A DNA stretch of 64,000 bases from Chloroflexota bacterium (GCA_016191435.1 JACPOQ010000083.1:150990-214989), one strand, 5' to 3'; counted from the first letter of the stretch, positions 23,232 to 32,038 are shown. Notes: generated from the letters alone by a model not told the origin. Translations and numbers: made by a program.

Positions 23232-23876
23232 CTACAGCGGCAAGATCCCCCGCCGTACCGCCGCCATCACTGCCTCCGCCCGGCTGGCCGCCCCGAGCTT
23301 CGAGAGGATCGCCCCGACGTGGAACTTCGCCGTGTGCTCGCTTATCCCGAGTTCCAGCGCGATCCCCTTGTTGGGTAATCCCCGCGCGACGAGCAGCAGC
23401 ACCTCGTGCTCACGCTCCGTAAGTGACGCATCGAGCGTGCTCTCCGGCGCCGGTGCAGCCCGCAACATAAGCCCGAGCAGCGCCGGTTCGATCGCCGCCA
23501 GCCCGCGTGCCACCGCGTGCACGGCAGCTGTCAGCTCCTGTGGCGTGGCGTCGCGGCCCAGCCATCCGCGCGCCACGCCGCTCGCCGGGGACCGGCCCAG
23601 CGAGCCCGCCTCCCAGTCGGCGAGAATCACCGCTGCAACCCCCGGCAGGGCCTCGTCGAGTTCCTCAAGCCGCGCCTCGGCGTCTTCGCCGAGGTCCGCC
23701 ACCAGCACGTCAAAGGGCGGCAGCGGCGCGTCCTCTATCCCCTCAAGGGGCGCCTCCCCGGTCACCCGCAGGCCGGCCGAGTCCTCGAGCAATGCCCGCA
23801 GCCCCGCCCGCACCGCGGGGTATCGCGCCGCGACAAGCACGTTCGTCTCTCGCTGCGGACCGGGCGAATCCATCAC
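23232..23876 (-). CDS. LuxR/NarL-type response regulator with degenerate receiver
   Basis: 214 residues from the GTG at 23876, chosen because GATACT ends six bases before it (ATG follows at 23873). N-terminal about 120 residues have a receiver-like fold: N-V-L-V-A-A-R-Y-P-A-V-R-A-G-L, then F-D-V-L-V-A-D-L-G with the candidate phospho-Asp. The usual acidic pair after the first strand is replaced by A-A-R, so metal binding and phosphorylation are doubtful. The C-terminal GerE HTH is intact: L-T-E-R-E-H-E-V-L-L-L-V-A-R-G-L, N-K-G-I-A, I-S-E-H-T-A-K-F-H-V. It sits downstream of two HtrA-like protease genes on the same strand. Confidence 0.85.
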   Translation of the reverse strand: MMDSPGPQRETNVLVAARYPAVRAGLRALLEDSAGLRVTGEAPLEGIEDAPLPPFDVLVADLGEDAEARLEELDEALPGVAAVILADWEAGSLGRSPASGVARGWLGRDATPQELTAAVHAVARGLAAIEPALLGLMLRAAPAPESTLDASLTEREHEVLLLVARGLPNKGIALELGISEHTAKFHVGAILSKLGAASRAEAVMAAVRRGILPL

Positions 23877-23888
23877 CCTGCCAGTATC
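23877..23888 (-). promoter_or_regulatory. leaderless -10 box for the LuxR regulator
   Basis: GATACT on the minus strand (23888-23883), six bases, GTG at 23876. This geometry decides the start choice. Confidence 0.45.
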
Positions 23889-23985
23889 GTCCCGGGCGGG
23901 CACGGCGAAACTCCCGCCCCCGCGCAACGGCACGGGAGCGGGAGCGACAGCGCCCAGGGCGCCGCCCGCCGCCACCAGCGGGTCA

Positions 23986-24879
23986 TCAGACGCGCGCCAC
24001 CGGCTCGGCCGTCGTCTCCTCGAGCCGACCGCCGCGGAGGAGATCAATCCGCAGCCTGTGGCCCGGGCGCATTCGCTGGAGCGCCCGCGCCGTCGACCGA
24101 ACGCCGGCCGGCGCGCCTTCGAGCCGCAGCAGCACGTCCCCCGGGAGGATGCCCGCGAGCGATGCCGGGCTCGCCGGTTCTACATCGGTGATCAGCAGCC
24201 CGCCGCCGTCTTCCGAGTGGAACGACGCCGCGATCGCCTCGGGTAACGGCACCGGCCGCCCGCGGATCCCCAGGAACGCACGCCCTGGCACATCGCCGCC
24301 CGCGAATTGCTCAACGAAGCGCGACGGGACTGCCAGCGCCAGGCCGCCTGCGATCATCGCGTTGATGCCGATGACGCGACCCTCTGCATCCGCCAGGGGC
24401 CCACCCGAATTTCCCGGCGCCAGCCGCACGTCAGCACGGATGATGTTGTCGAGCTGGAGCCCGCCTTCGGTCGTGACCGCGCCTTTGCCGGCGATTATCC
24501 CGGCGGTCACGGTCCCGCGCATGCCCCACGGGTTGCCGATAGCGAACACCAGTTGTCCCACGCGCACGGCGTCGGAATCGGCCGCCTCCGCCTTCGGCAG
24601 GCCGATGGCATCCACTTTTAGCGCCGCAAGGTCGCGTTCGGGGTCGCGGGCGATGAGCTTCGCCGGCAGCACGCGGTCGTCGCCGAAGACGACCTCCGCT
24701 TCGTCGCCGGGGACGACGTGGCTGTTCGTGATGACCAGCCCGTCGGCGCTCCAGATGGTCCCCGAGCCGCCGCCCGCCCGGCTGCGGACGGCCACGAGGA
24801 TAGGCTTCAACTTCTCCGCGACGAGGTTGGCCGCGCCGGCGAAGAGGGTTGCAGGGTTTTCCAGCACTGCCGTTGGCAC
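23986..24879 (-). CDS. HtrA/Deg-like serine protease with PDZ domain, no signal peptide
   Basis: 297 residues from a GTG with AGGAG upstream. Chymotrypsin-fold triad: His in T-N-S-H-V-V, Asp in D-P-E-R-D-L-A-A-L-K-V, Ser in A-P-G-N-S-G-G-P-L. A single C-terminal PDZ domain follows (G-R-A-F-L-G-I-R-G through P-A-S-L-A-G-I-L-P-G-D-V-L-L). There is no leader or anchor, so it probably acts in the cytoplasm, unlike classical DegP. It is ten bases after a second, paralogous protease gene and upstream of a LuxR regulator. A role in protein quality control or regulated proteolysis is likely; the target is unknown. Confidence 0.87.
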   Translation of the reverse strand: MPTAVLENPATLFAGAANLVAEKLKPILVAVRSRAGGGSGTIWSADGLVITNSHVVPGDEAEVVFGDDRVLPAKLIARDPERDLAALKVDAIGLPKAEAADSDAVRVGQLVFAIGNPWGMRGTVTAGIIAGKGAVTTEGGLQLDNIIRADVRLAPGNSGGPLADAEGRVIGINAMIAGGLALAVPSRFVEQFAGGDVPGRAFLGIRGRPVPLPEAIAASFHSEDGGGLLITDVEPASPASLAGILPGDVLLRLEGAPAGVRSTARALQRMRPGHRLRIDLLRGGRLEETTAEPVARV

Positions 24880-24889
24880 CGTTGTCTCC

Positions 24890-25795
24890 TTATGCCCGCT
24901 CGCCGATCGTGACCGTGAGCGTCTTTGGCTCGCCGCCGCGAAGGACTGCGACCGGCGTCGCCTTGCCCACCGTGCTTGGCCCCAGGGCCGTCTGCAGGCC
25001 GTCCGTGTCCTTCACCGCCACGCCGCCGATGGCGACGACGATGTCGCCCACGAGCATCCCAGCCTTGTCCGCCGGGCTGCCGGGCTCGACGCCCAGCACG
25101 AGCAGGCCTGTCTCCTGGCCGCCGGCCTTCGCCTGCAGCGCCTCGGGCAGGCGCGCCTGCTGGCTGCCGATGCCCAGGTAGCCGCGCTTCAGCTTCCCGC
25201 CCGCCTTCAGCGCTTCGACGATGGTCGTCAGCGCGTCCAGCGGGATCGTCAGGCCCGCGCCGCGTCCCAGCCGCGAGCTGTTCAGCCCAACCACCTGGCC
25301 GGCGGCGTCCACCAGCGGACCGCCCGAGAAGCCCGGGTAGAACGTGGTGTCGCTGCGGATGTAACCCTCGACCTGGCCGCCGCTGAACGTGCGCCAGGCG
25401 CCGCCAATCGCGCTCACCACCCCGAACGACGCCATCGGCTCGCCCACCGCGGGCCGGCCGAGCGCCAGCACGAAGTTCCCCACGCGCGCCGCAGGCCCGC
25501 GCTTGGCGGGGGTGAGCGTCGCGCCGGTGACCTTCAGCACCGCGACATCCGAGCCGGAGTCCCGCCCTGCAACGGCCGCCCTGGCCTCGCCGCCATCGGG
25601 CAGCCGCAGCGTGATCTCGTCTTCGTTTTCGATGACGTGGTCGGCCGTCACCACGATGTCCTCGCTCCAGGCGATGCCGCTCGCCGGGATCCGCCGCCGG
25701 GCGCTCACGAGCACGGTCGATGCCGCCGCCGTCGCGACTGCGTCCGCGAGCGCGTCGGAAAGCGCCGCGAGCGGGTTGGTTGATTCGTGACTCAC
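24890..25795 (-). CDS. second HtrA/Deg-like serine protease with PDZ domain
   Basis: 301 residues from a GTG preceded by GGAGG. Triad: His in T-A-D-H-V-I, Asp in D-S-G-S-D-V-A-V-L-K-V, Ser in Y-P-G-F-S-G-G-P-L. The PDZ domain begins at G-Y-L-G-I-G and includes G-S-P-A-D-K-A-G-M-L-V-G-D-I-V. No signal peptide is seen. It is paralogous to the next gene but only modestly similar; the oxyanion loop has F in place of N before the Ser. The pair forms a two-protease unit, presumably acting together or on related substrates. Confidence 0.86.
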   Translation of the reverse strand: MSHESTNPLAALSDALADAVATAAASTVLVSARRRIPASGIAWSEDIVVTADHVIENEDEITLRLPDGGEARAAVAGRDSGSDVAVLKVTGATLTPAKRGPAARVGNFVLALGRPAVGEPMASFGVVSAIGGAWRTFSGGQVEGYIRSDTTFYPGFSGGPLVDAAGQVVGLNSSRLGRGAGLTIPLDALTTIVEALKAGGKLKRGYLGIGSQQARLPEALQAKAGGQETGLLVLGVEPGSPADKAGMLVGDIVVAIGGVAVKDTDGLQTALGPSTVGKATPVAVLRGGEPKTLTVTIGERA

Positions 25796-26047
25796 TTCTG
25801 GTTCCTCCAGCGCCGTCTCCAGGCGCTCATCGAGGATGTCACGCCGCCGTGGCCGCCGAAATCACCCGTTCGGCTAGGTTCGCCATAGCCGTTAGGCGAG
25901 CGTCCCAGCGGCGCTGAAGGTGTCGAAGTCCAGCCCGTCACCGATGCAGGCGAACAGGTCGCCGTCCTTCAGCGTCTCGTCGGTGGCGGGCCGACATACA
26001 CTTCCGTGCCCGCCGCACGCCAACTCGACTTCCGCCCCGCAATACGC

Positions 26048-26059
26048 TTGAATCCCGCC
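26048..26059 (+). promoter_or_regulatory. possible leaderless -10 box for the alpha/beta hydrolase
   Basis: TTGAAT at 26048-26053, six bases, ATG at 26060; no Shine-Dalgarno. A weaker hexamer than the others. Confidence 0.35.
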
Positions 26060-26845
26060 ATGCCCTACGCACAGGTCAACGGCGCCAGCATCTATTTCGA
26101 ACAACACGGCTCGGGTCCTGACCTCCTCTTCCTTCACGGCGCCGGCGGCAATCACCTCTCCTGGTGGCAACAGGTCGCCGTATTTTCCCGCAGCTACCGC
26201 TGCACCCTCTGGGACGCCCGCGGCTGGGGCCTCTCCCGCGGCGACATGGCCGTAGGCCGCTTCACCCTCGGCACCGACCTCGTCGCCCTCCTGGATCACC
26301 TCGGCGTCGAACGCACCCACGTTGTCGCGCAGTCGATGGGCGGCCGCGCCGTCGCCGGCCTCGCCCGGCTCGCTCCCGAGCGCGTGCGCTCGCTCGTACT
26401 CTGCGGCACCACGGCCGGCGCCACCAACGACCGCGTCCGCGAGCTCCAGGACGAACTAAAGGAGGAGCGCGGCGATGGCGGACTCCGCGACCACGCCCTC
26501 GCGAAGCCGTTCGAAGAAGCCAACCCCGCGCTCGCGCTCCTCTACCGCCAGGTCAACGCCCTCAATCCCCCGCGCCCGAAGGGCTTTCTCGGCCGCCCGC
26601 CGCCAACCTACCGGGGCAGCATGCACGGTCCGCTTGGCTCGCTTGGCGTGCCCATCCTCTTCCTCGTCGGCGAACACGACCTCATCACGTCCCCCGAGAT
26701 GATCCGCCAGGCCCAATCGCTCATCCCCGGCGCCGCCTATTACGAACTCGAAGGTGCTGGCCACTCCGCCTACTTCGAACGCGCCGCCGAGTGGAACGCA
26801 GTCGTCGCCGAGTTCCTCGCGAACGTCGCCGCCGGCGAGTCTTGA
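26060..26845 (+). CDS. alpha/beta-fold hydrolase
   Basis: 261 residues starting at the ATG at 26060. Typical order: L-F-L-H-G-A-G-G-N oxyanion stretch near residue 30, W-D-A-R-G-W-G-L-S, nucleophile elbow Q-S-M-G-G with Ser near residue 95, acid in L-V-G-E-H-D-L-I, and the histidine in G-A-G-H-S-A-Y near the C-terminus. An inserted lid region rich in charged residues lies between about 130 and 190. It should hydrolyse an ester or related bond in the cytoplasm; the substrate cannot be predicted. It stands alone. Confidence 0.86.
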   Translation: MPYAQVNGASIYFEQHGSGPDLLFLHGAGGNHLSWWQQVAVFSRSYRCTLWDARGWGLSRGDMAVGRFTLGTDLVALLDHLGVERTHVVAQSMGGRAVAGLARLAPERVRSLVLCGTTAGATNDRVRELQDELKEERGDGGLRDHALAKPFEEANPALALLYRQVNALNPPRPKGFLGRPPPTYRGSMHGPLGSLGVPILFLVGEHDLITSPEMIRQAQSLIPGAAYYELEGAGHSAYFERAAEWNAVVAEFLANVAAGES

Positions 26846-26890
26846 CCGAGGTTGCCTTAGCGCGACACGCAGGATTATTGTCTAGACCGT

Positions 26891-27232
26891 ATGGAGTTCC
26901 TCGCTCGCCTGGTCGCGTGGTTCCGTTCGCAGTTCTCATCGCGGAAGTCCGATGGCGATGGCTGGGTCGAGCCGGGCAACGTCATTACCCGCACGGTCCT
27001 TTCCGCTGGCCTCCCGCCCGCGGAGGCACCGATGGCCGAGCCGCTCGAACCATCACCCATCGCCGAACCGGCGCCGCTGGACCCGGAGACCCCCGAGCCG
27101 GTGCTGGAGCCCGCAGCGGCGGCCGGCGAGCCCGCTCCCCGCCGCCAGCGCCGCTCCGATGAGGACGCCGATGAGGAAGGGGACACGCCGATCGAAGAGA
27201 AGCCCGAGAAGGCCGGCGAGCGCGCCGCCTGA
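26891..27232 (+). CDS. hypothetical acidic, Pro/Glu-rich protein
   Basis: 113 residues. A short amphipathic start (E-F-L-A-R-L-V-A-W-F-R-S-Q-F) could lie on a membrane; the remainder is low-complexity Pro/Glu/Ala with an acidic cluster (D-E-D-A-D-E-E-G-D), probably disordered. Family not recognised. A TATTGT hexamer lies ten bases before the ATG. The next gene (FmdB-like) is 37 bases downstream on the same strand but has its own promoter box, so co-transcription is uncertain. Confidence 0.5.
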   Translation: MEFLARLVAWFRSQFSSRKSDGDGWVEPGNVITRTVLSAGLPPAEAPMAEPLEPSPIAEPAPLDPETPEPVLEPAAAAGEPAPRRQRRSDEDADEEGDTPIEEKPEKAGERAA

Positions 27233-27257
27233 CCTCCCCCCCGTCCGGCCCATCCCC

Positions 27258-27269
27258 TATACTTCGTCC
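27258..27269 (+). promoter_or_regulatory. leaderless -10 box for the FmdB-like gene
   Basis: TATACT at 27258-27263, six bases, ATG at 27270; no Shine-Dalgarno. The cleanest example of the class. Confidence 0.6.
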
Positions 27270-27485
27270 ATGGCCATTTACGAGTACTACTGCCCCACCT
27301 GCCGCGAGCGCTTCGAACAGCGCCGCCCGATGTCCGAAGCCGGCGCTGCCGTCCAGTGCCCACAGGGCCACCGCGCCGAGCGCACCGTCTCGGTATTCGC
27401 CGCTCCGCGCGGCGGCACCGCCATCGCTGAAGCGCCGATGGGCGGTGGCTGCTGCGGGGGCGGCGCCTGCGGCTGCTCAAACTAA
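27270..27485 (+). CDS. FmdB-family zinc-ribbon protein
   Basis: 71 residues. The start I-Y-E-Y-Y-C-P-T-C-R-E-R-F-E and a later C-P-Q-G-H pair make the C-x2-C...C-x3-H variant of the FmdB zinc ribbon, first seen as a regulator of formamidase genes. The C-terminus is a Cys/Gly-rich tail, G-G-G-C-C-G-G-G-A-C-G-C-S, which is common in this family and may bind metal. Regulatory role by family; target unknown. Confidence 0.88.
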   Translation: MAIYEYYCPTCRERFEQRRPMSEAGAAVQCPQGHRAERTVSVFAAPRGGTAIAEAPMGGGCCGGGACGCSN

Positions 27486-27505
27486 CCGGACGCCGCCCCT
27501 TCGCT

Positions 27506-27521
27506 CTATTCGGCTATTCAG
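27506..27521. repeat. two-copy octamer spanning a stop codon
   Basis: CTATTCGG then CTATTCAG. The second unit contains the TAG stop of the minus-strand membrane-protein gene (27514-27516 on the plus strand as CTA). Confidence 0.35.
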
Positions 27522-28296
27522 CCGCGCGCGCCTCTGCCGGGAGCCGCGGCCCCTGGGCGGCCGCGCCGGGAAGGTCCTTGCGCTCCGGCCGCGAAAGCAC
27601 CAGATACGCCGTTGCCGCGATCGCGACAATCATCGCCTGCGCCACGATCAGCGCTGCCACGACCGCCGTCGCAACCTGCCAGAAGGGATCGGGAAACATC
27701 TGGATGAGATGGTCCGTGTCCGGGTTGAACTGCCACAGGCCCTTCGGAAAGACGATCAGGTGAAATCTCGTCCATGCCGCCTCGAAGTTCACCAGCGCGG
27801 CGATACCGATGACGGCAACTGCCGCCAACCCGGTCCCAATCGCGGCCAGCGATAGTTTCGCCAGCCCCCGCATCGTGCGCTCGCCCGTCCATAGCACCGA
27901 GCCGGCAACATACGTGAGCACGTACGCCAGCGTCCACTCGTTCAGCCGGTAAATGAACCGCATCACGCGCTTCACGTCGCTCATGTGCAAGGTTTCGCGC
28001 GAATTAAAGAGCGATGTCTCCTCGCCATCTTCGTTCACGATGATCCGCAGCATCGGTGCGTCGTTTTGGAAGTAGTTGACGATCTCCCGGCCCGCCCGGT
28101 CCAACTCCGGCAGCGGCACACCCGTCACCTGCGGGGCGTCGTACTCCCGGAATCCCCACTCGTAGAACCGCACCTCGCTCGCGACGAACCGCACGCTCGT
28201 TGTGATCATGAACAGCGGCAACGCGACCACGAAGAGGACCGCCGCCAATCGGGAAACCAACGTCATGGGATCGGTCCGCGCAGCACTTCGCGCCAT
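27514..28296 (-). CDS. DUF1461/TIGR01906-type integral membrane protein
   Basis: 260 residues, or 250 if the second ATG at 28266 is used. Four predicted membrane segments: one near the N-terminus (about 13-35), two in the middle (about 122-170) and one near 215-240. The conserved signature F-H-L-I-V-F-P-K-G-L-W-Q-F-N-P and D-H-L-I-Q-M-F-P-D-P-F-W between the third and fourth segments identifies the family, known in Gram-positive bacteria and Chloroflexota. Its biochemical role is not established. Stands alone; its stop lies in an octamer repeat. Confidence 0.85.
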   Translation of the reverse strand: MARSAARTDPMTLVSRLAAVLFVVALPLFMITTSVRFVASEVRFYEWGFREYDAPQVTGVPLPELDRAGREIVNYFQNDAPMLRIIVNEDGEETSLFNSRETLHMSDVKRVMRFIYRLNEWTLAYVLTYVAGSVLWTGERTMRGLAKLSLAAIGTGLAAVAVIGIAALVNFEAAWTRFHLIVFPKGLWQFNPDTDHLIQMFPDPFWQVATAVVAALIVAQAMIVAIAATAYLVLSRPERKDLPGAAAQGPRLPAEARAAE

Positions 28297-28457
28297 CGTC
28301 CGCCCGAGCAGCGCGGGGTGTCAACCGAAACGGCAAGGCGCCCGCTCGCCTGCCCGCGCCCCGCCCCCTACGTCCAGGCGAGCGGCCGGTTGCGCCGTGT
28401 TCTGGTACGCTGAGTACTCGCCCCAGGGCTGCCCAAACTGAAACGACGACGGAGACC

Positions 28458-29900
28458 GTGCCCGTGACCTCAACCGCGCCCGCCGTGCCGGCACTCGATT
28501 TTGTCTTTCATCCGCGCTCCATTGCAATTGCCGGCGTTTCCGCCCGCGAAGGCATGGGCTTTGGCGGTGGCGGGTTCGTCACCTCCCTCCAGGAGATTGG
28601 CTTCCAGGGGCCCATCTACCTCATCCACCCCACAGCACCCGCGATCCGTGGCCTGAAGTGCTACGCGCGCCTCACGGATATCCCCGACCAGGTGGATTAC
28701 GTCATCTCTTCCGTACCCGCCCGCCACGTCGCCGGCCTGCTCGAGGACTGCATCACGAAGGGCGTACGCGTCCTCCACCTCTTCACCGCCGGCTTCACCG
28801 AAACCGGCGACGCCGAGCGCGCCAAGATGGAGCAGGCGGTCATCGCGCGTGCCCGCCAGGCCGGCATCCGCCTCATTGGCCCCAACTGCATGGGCCTCTA
28901 CGTGCCTTCGGCGCGCCTCGCGATGATGCAGGGCCAGACGGCCTCGCCCGGCCCCGTCGGCATGGTCTCGCAGTCTGGCATGAACGCCGGCGAGTTCGTG
29001 CGTTACGCCATGCCCCGCGGCATCCGCTGCTCGAAGGTCATCAGCTTCGGCAACGGCGCCGACCTCAAGGCCGCGGACTTCCTCGATTACCTCACCGACG
29101 ACCCCGAAACCGAGATCATCGTCGCCTATCTCGAAGGCATCCAGGACGGCCCACGCCTCGCCCGCGCCGTCCGCCGGGCCGGGGCTGCCAAGCCGCTTGC
29201 CATCCTCAAGAGCGGCCGCACCGAGGCGGGCTCGCGTGCGGCGTCATCCCACACTGCCTCGCTCGCCGGTTCGGCCAAGGTCTTCGACGCCCTCTGCCGC
29301 CAGGCCGGCGCCCTCCGCGTCGAGAGCCTGGAAGAGCTTGTCGATGTCGCGGTCACGTTTCGCTTCGTCAAGCACCTCGGCGGCCCGAACGTGGTCGTCG
29401 TCGGTGGTGGCGGCGGCGCCAGCGTCCTCGCCGCCGATGACCTCGACGCCGCCGGCCTCGAGGTCCCGCCGCTCCTCAATGAGACCCAGGAAGCGCTCGC
29501 CAAGGTCACCCAGGAGGCGGGCACGAGCATCCGCAACCCCATCGACAGCATGAACATGTGGGACGACAAGAATTTCGAAGGCACGCTCCTGCCCTGCGCC
29601 ACCGCCCCCAACATCGATGTCGTGCTCTATCACACCAGCTTCGGCATGGGGCCCGGCGCCCGCTTTGCGGACCCCCGCGGCCGCATGGCCCGCCAGACCG
29701 AGAGCCTCCGCCGCATTCAGGAAGAGAGCGGCAAGCCGATCGTCGTCGCCATCCGCGCGCCCACCACCGATGAGGCCTTCCAGCAAACCAACGAAATGCA
29801 GGAGATGCTCTGGCGCAACGGCATCGCCGTCTACCCGAGCATCGCCCGCGCCGGCCACGCGCTCGCCAACCTGTTGCGCTGGCAGCGCATGCGCCAGTAG
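28458..29900 (+). CDS. NDP-forming acyl-CoA synthetase, alpha-subunit type
   Basis: 480 residues from a GTG preceded by GGAG. An N-terminal CoA-binding domain (about residues 15-110) is followed by a succinyl-CoA-ligase-like domain with G-P-N-C-M-G, S-Q-S-G and the phosphohistidine motif S-H-T-A-S-L-A-G near residue 265, and a further flavodoxin-like domain to the end. The ATP-grasp (beta) domain is absent, so a separate beta subunit is expected elsewhere. The protein would couple acyl-CoA hydrolysis to ATP or GTP formation, or activate an acid. The substrate is unknown. GrpB-like gene follows nine bases later. Confidence 0.82.
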   Translation: MPVTSTAPAVPALDFVFHPRSIAIAGVSAREGMGFGGGGFVTSLQEIGFQGPIYLIHPTAPAIRGLKCYARLTDIPDQVDYVISSVPARHVAGLLEDCITKGVRVLHLFTAGFTETGDAERAKMEQAVIARARQAGIRLIGPNCMGLYVPSARLAMMQGQTASPGPVGMVSQSGMNAGEFVRYAMPRGIRCSKVISFGNGADLKAADFLDYLTDDPETEIIVAYLEGIQDGPRLARAVRRAGAAKPLAILKSGRTEAGSRAASSHTASLAGSAKVFDALCRQAGALRVESLEELVDVAVTFRFVKHLGGPNVVVVGGGGGASVLAADDLDAAGLEVPPLLNETQEALAKVTQEAGTSIRNPIDSMNMWDDKNFEGTLLPCATAPNIDVVLYHTSFGMGPGARFADPRGRMARQTESLRRIQEESGKPIVVAIRAPTTDEAFQQTNEMQEMLWRNGIAVYPSIARAGHALANLLRWQRMRQ

Positions 29901-29908
29901 CCGCGGCG

Positions 29909-30520
29909 GTGGCCACGCCGCCAACCCCCGAAGAGCAGGCGCGTGTGCGCGCCCACGGCGTCGTCCTCCGCCCGTACGACCCGCTCTGGCCGGCGCGCTT
30001 CGAAGCGGCGAAGGCCGCGATCCTCGCCGCCACGGGCGAGCTCCTCGTGGCGCTCGAACACGTCGGCAGCACCGCGATCCCGGGTATCGGCGCCAAGCCC
30101 TACCTCGATCTCATGCCCGCCCTGAAGACACTCGAAGATGCGGATAGGCTGGCCGCGGCGCTCGCGACGCTGGGCTACAAGGACAATGGCGAAGCTGGCA
30201 TCCCCGGCCGCCGTTACCTCACCCGCTATATCGAAGGCGACCCGCACGTCTGGAAGCACAACGTCCACGCGTACGAGCAGGGCCACGACGAGTACATCCG
30301 CCACCTCGTCTTTCGCGACGCCCTGCGCGCCAGTCCCGCCCTGCGCGAGCAATACTGGGCGCTCAAGCAGCGGCTCGCCGCCCTCCACCGCGACGACGTC
30401 GACGCCTACGCCATGGCGAAATCGGACTTCGTCGACAACGTCATCGCCGCCGCTGGCGGCCCCGCCCGCGACCGCGCCGCCGAAGCCGCCCGCCTCGCCG
30501 CCGAAGCCGGCCCACGGTAG
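29909..30520 (+). CDS. GrpB-family protein (UPF0157)
   Basis: 203 residues from a GTG. The diagnostic stretch H-V-G-S-T-A-I-P-G-I-G-A-K-P-Y-L-D-L is near residue 50, after V-V-L-R-P-Y-D-P-L-W-P. GrpB proteins are nucleotidyltransferase-fold proteins sometimes fused to dephospho-CoA kinase; their activity is not well established. The tail is Ala/Arg-rich. It is nine bases from the acyl-CoA synthetase subunit, probably co-transcribed, which fits a loose link to CoA metabolism (inference). Confidence 0.85.
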   Translation: MATPPTPEEQARVRAHGVVLRPYDPLWPARFEAAKAAILAATGELLVALEHVGSTAIPGIGAKPYLDLMPALKTLEDADRLAAALATLGYKDNGEAGIPGRRYLTRYIEGDPHVWKHNVHAYEQGHDEYIRHLVFRDALRASPALREQYWALKQRLAALHRDDVDAYAMAKSDFVDNVIAAAGGPARDRAAEAARLAAEAGPR

Positions 30521-30673
30521 CCGCGCCCCTCAGCGGGCCATACCGCGGCCCACCAAGCGTCCCTCGCCGAGAGGCTTAATCCCGCCTCCCTGAGCCGCCC
30601 CCACACCCCTTTGTCGTACACTCCCCGGGCGCGACGTACCGGAACGTCGCTCCATCGGGCGGAGGATGCCATC

Positions 30674-32026
30674 GTGCCAACCCGGCAGCGCACCCCAACC
30701 ATCACCCGTGTGCTCGTGGCACTTGCGTTCGCCATTGCGGCGGTGCTGACGGCTGCCGCCTGGAGTCCTCGGCCGGCCTTCGCCTGTTCGGGTCCCGGCG
30801 CCTTGCAGGCCATGTTGGAAACGCCCGTCATCGTCGAAGGCCGGATCGCTGCCGTGACACCGCTGCCCCAGGACGGTGTACGGCCGGGGTACACGCCGTA
30901 CCAGCTCACGATCGCTGTCGTGCAGGGACATCGTGGCGCGAAGGCCGGCGATCGCCTCGACACCGTCGCATACCTGCCCGATCCCGGCGTGCCGCAAGCC
31001 TGTCCGTCCTTCGAATTCCAGGGCGACCTCAATGGTCAGTACCTCGTCATCGGCCTGCAGCCGCCGCCGGCCCCCGGAGGCCTCCTCGTCGCCGACCGCG
31101 CCGCCGCGTCATTCGTCGGCGCCGAACCGCAGGGCGCCGACTACACTGCCGGGCACGCCCTCGCGGCCATGATGACCGACAGCGACCCCGCTGCGCCGCG
31201 CGTCACGCTCGTGCCTCCGTCGCCCGCCTGCGGCGAGCCGTTTCGCGCCGAGGGCGTGCGGTTCGCGCCCGGCAAGTATGTGCTGGGGGGTGCCTTCGAC
31301 GGCCGCATCCTGGCCCTCGCGGACGTCGGCCCCGCCGGCACCTTCAACCTCTCGGCACGGCTCATCACCTCATGGTGCTCCGGTGAACGTTTCAACGGCC
31401 GCATCATCGGGTTGCACGTCTGGGCCATCGACCCCTCGCCGGCCGCCGCCGATCCAGGCTTTCGGGCTCTGACGGAGATCGCGCCCTTGCAGCTGTCGGG
31501 TGCGCGCGACAGCGAGCCCGGGAGCCCGGTACTCCGGGTGACACCCGGCACGGCCCGCTGCGGCGGCGATGTGACCGTGACGGGCATTGGCTTCCAGCCC
31601 GCGGAGCGGCTCACCATTGGCGTCGGCGCAGGATCGGCCATGCGCGAAGCCGCTGCCGATGCGGCCGGCACGATTTCGCTGGAATTGCGACTCCCCGCCG
31701 GCGAGTGCGCCGCGGGCCGAGGCCTGGCGGGCGTGGGCTACACGCAGGTGTGGGCCACCCAGGCCGAGTTCGGGTTGCCCGGGCCGTACTTCAGCCTGGC
31801 CTCGGGCGAGCTTTACCTCGAACCGCTGGCTCCGGCCGGCGACGGACCTCCGCCGGCTGCCTCACCGGCGCCGGGGCCCCCGGACACAGGCTCCGGAGTC
31901 ATCGGGCCGGGGTCGTCCGGCGGAGCCTCCCGGGCACTGATCCTCGTCGCCATCACAATCCTCGCCTCGATGAGCGTCCCCGCGCTGATGATGGCCCGTC
32001 GCAGCCGCCGCCGCGCACCGGACTGA
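30674..32026 (+). CDS. hypothetical secreted protein with C-terminal membrane anchor
   Basis: 450 residues from the GTG at 30674, with GGAGG nine bases upstream. Signal peptide at residues 10-37 ending P-A-F-A then C, which could be a lipobox-like or simple Ala-x-Ala site. The extracellular part holds at least two similar beta-rich repeats: each has a C-G-G or C-G-E turn, then G-x-x-F/G-x-P and a W-C or E-C. The C-terminus has a Pro-rich linker, a P-P-D-T-G stretch, a hydrophobic helix and R-R-S-R-R-R, the layout of sortase substrates, though LPXTG itself is not met. Surface protein of unknown function. Confidence 0.6.
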   Translation: MPTRQRTPTITRVLVALAFAIAAVLTAAAWSPRPAFACSGPGALQAMLETPVIVEGRIAAVTPLPQDGVRPGYTPYQLTIAVVQGHRGAKAGDRLDTVAYLPDPGVPQACPSFEFQGDLNGQYLVIGLQPPPAPGGLLVADRAAASFVGAEPQGADYTAGHALAAMMTDSDPAAPRVTLVPPSPACGEPFRAEGVRFAPGKYVLGGAFDGRILALADVGPAGTFNLSARLITSWCSGERFNGRIIGLHVWAIDPSPAAADPGFRALTEIAPLQLSGARDSEPGSPVLRVTPGTARCGGDVTVTGIGFQPAERLTIGVGAGSAMREAAADAAGTISLELRLPAGECAAGRGLAGVGYTQVWATQAEFGLPGPYFSLASGELYLEPLAPAGDGPPPAASPAPGPPDTGSGVIGPGSSGGASRALILVAITILASMSVPALMMARRSRRRAPD

Positions 32027-32038
32027 ACCACGCCCCCT

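Noticed and set aside
25892..26020. Short minus-strand frame ending in an acidic L-K-D-G-D-L-F-A-C-I-G-D-G stretch before the alpha/beta hydrolase
   Set aside because: The ending looks protein-like, but no credible start or homologous family could be named, and it overlaps the hydrolase promoter. It may be a gene remnant.
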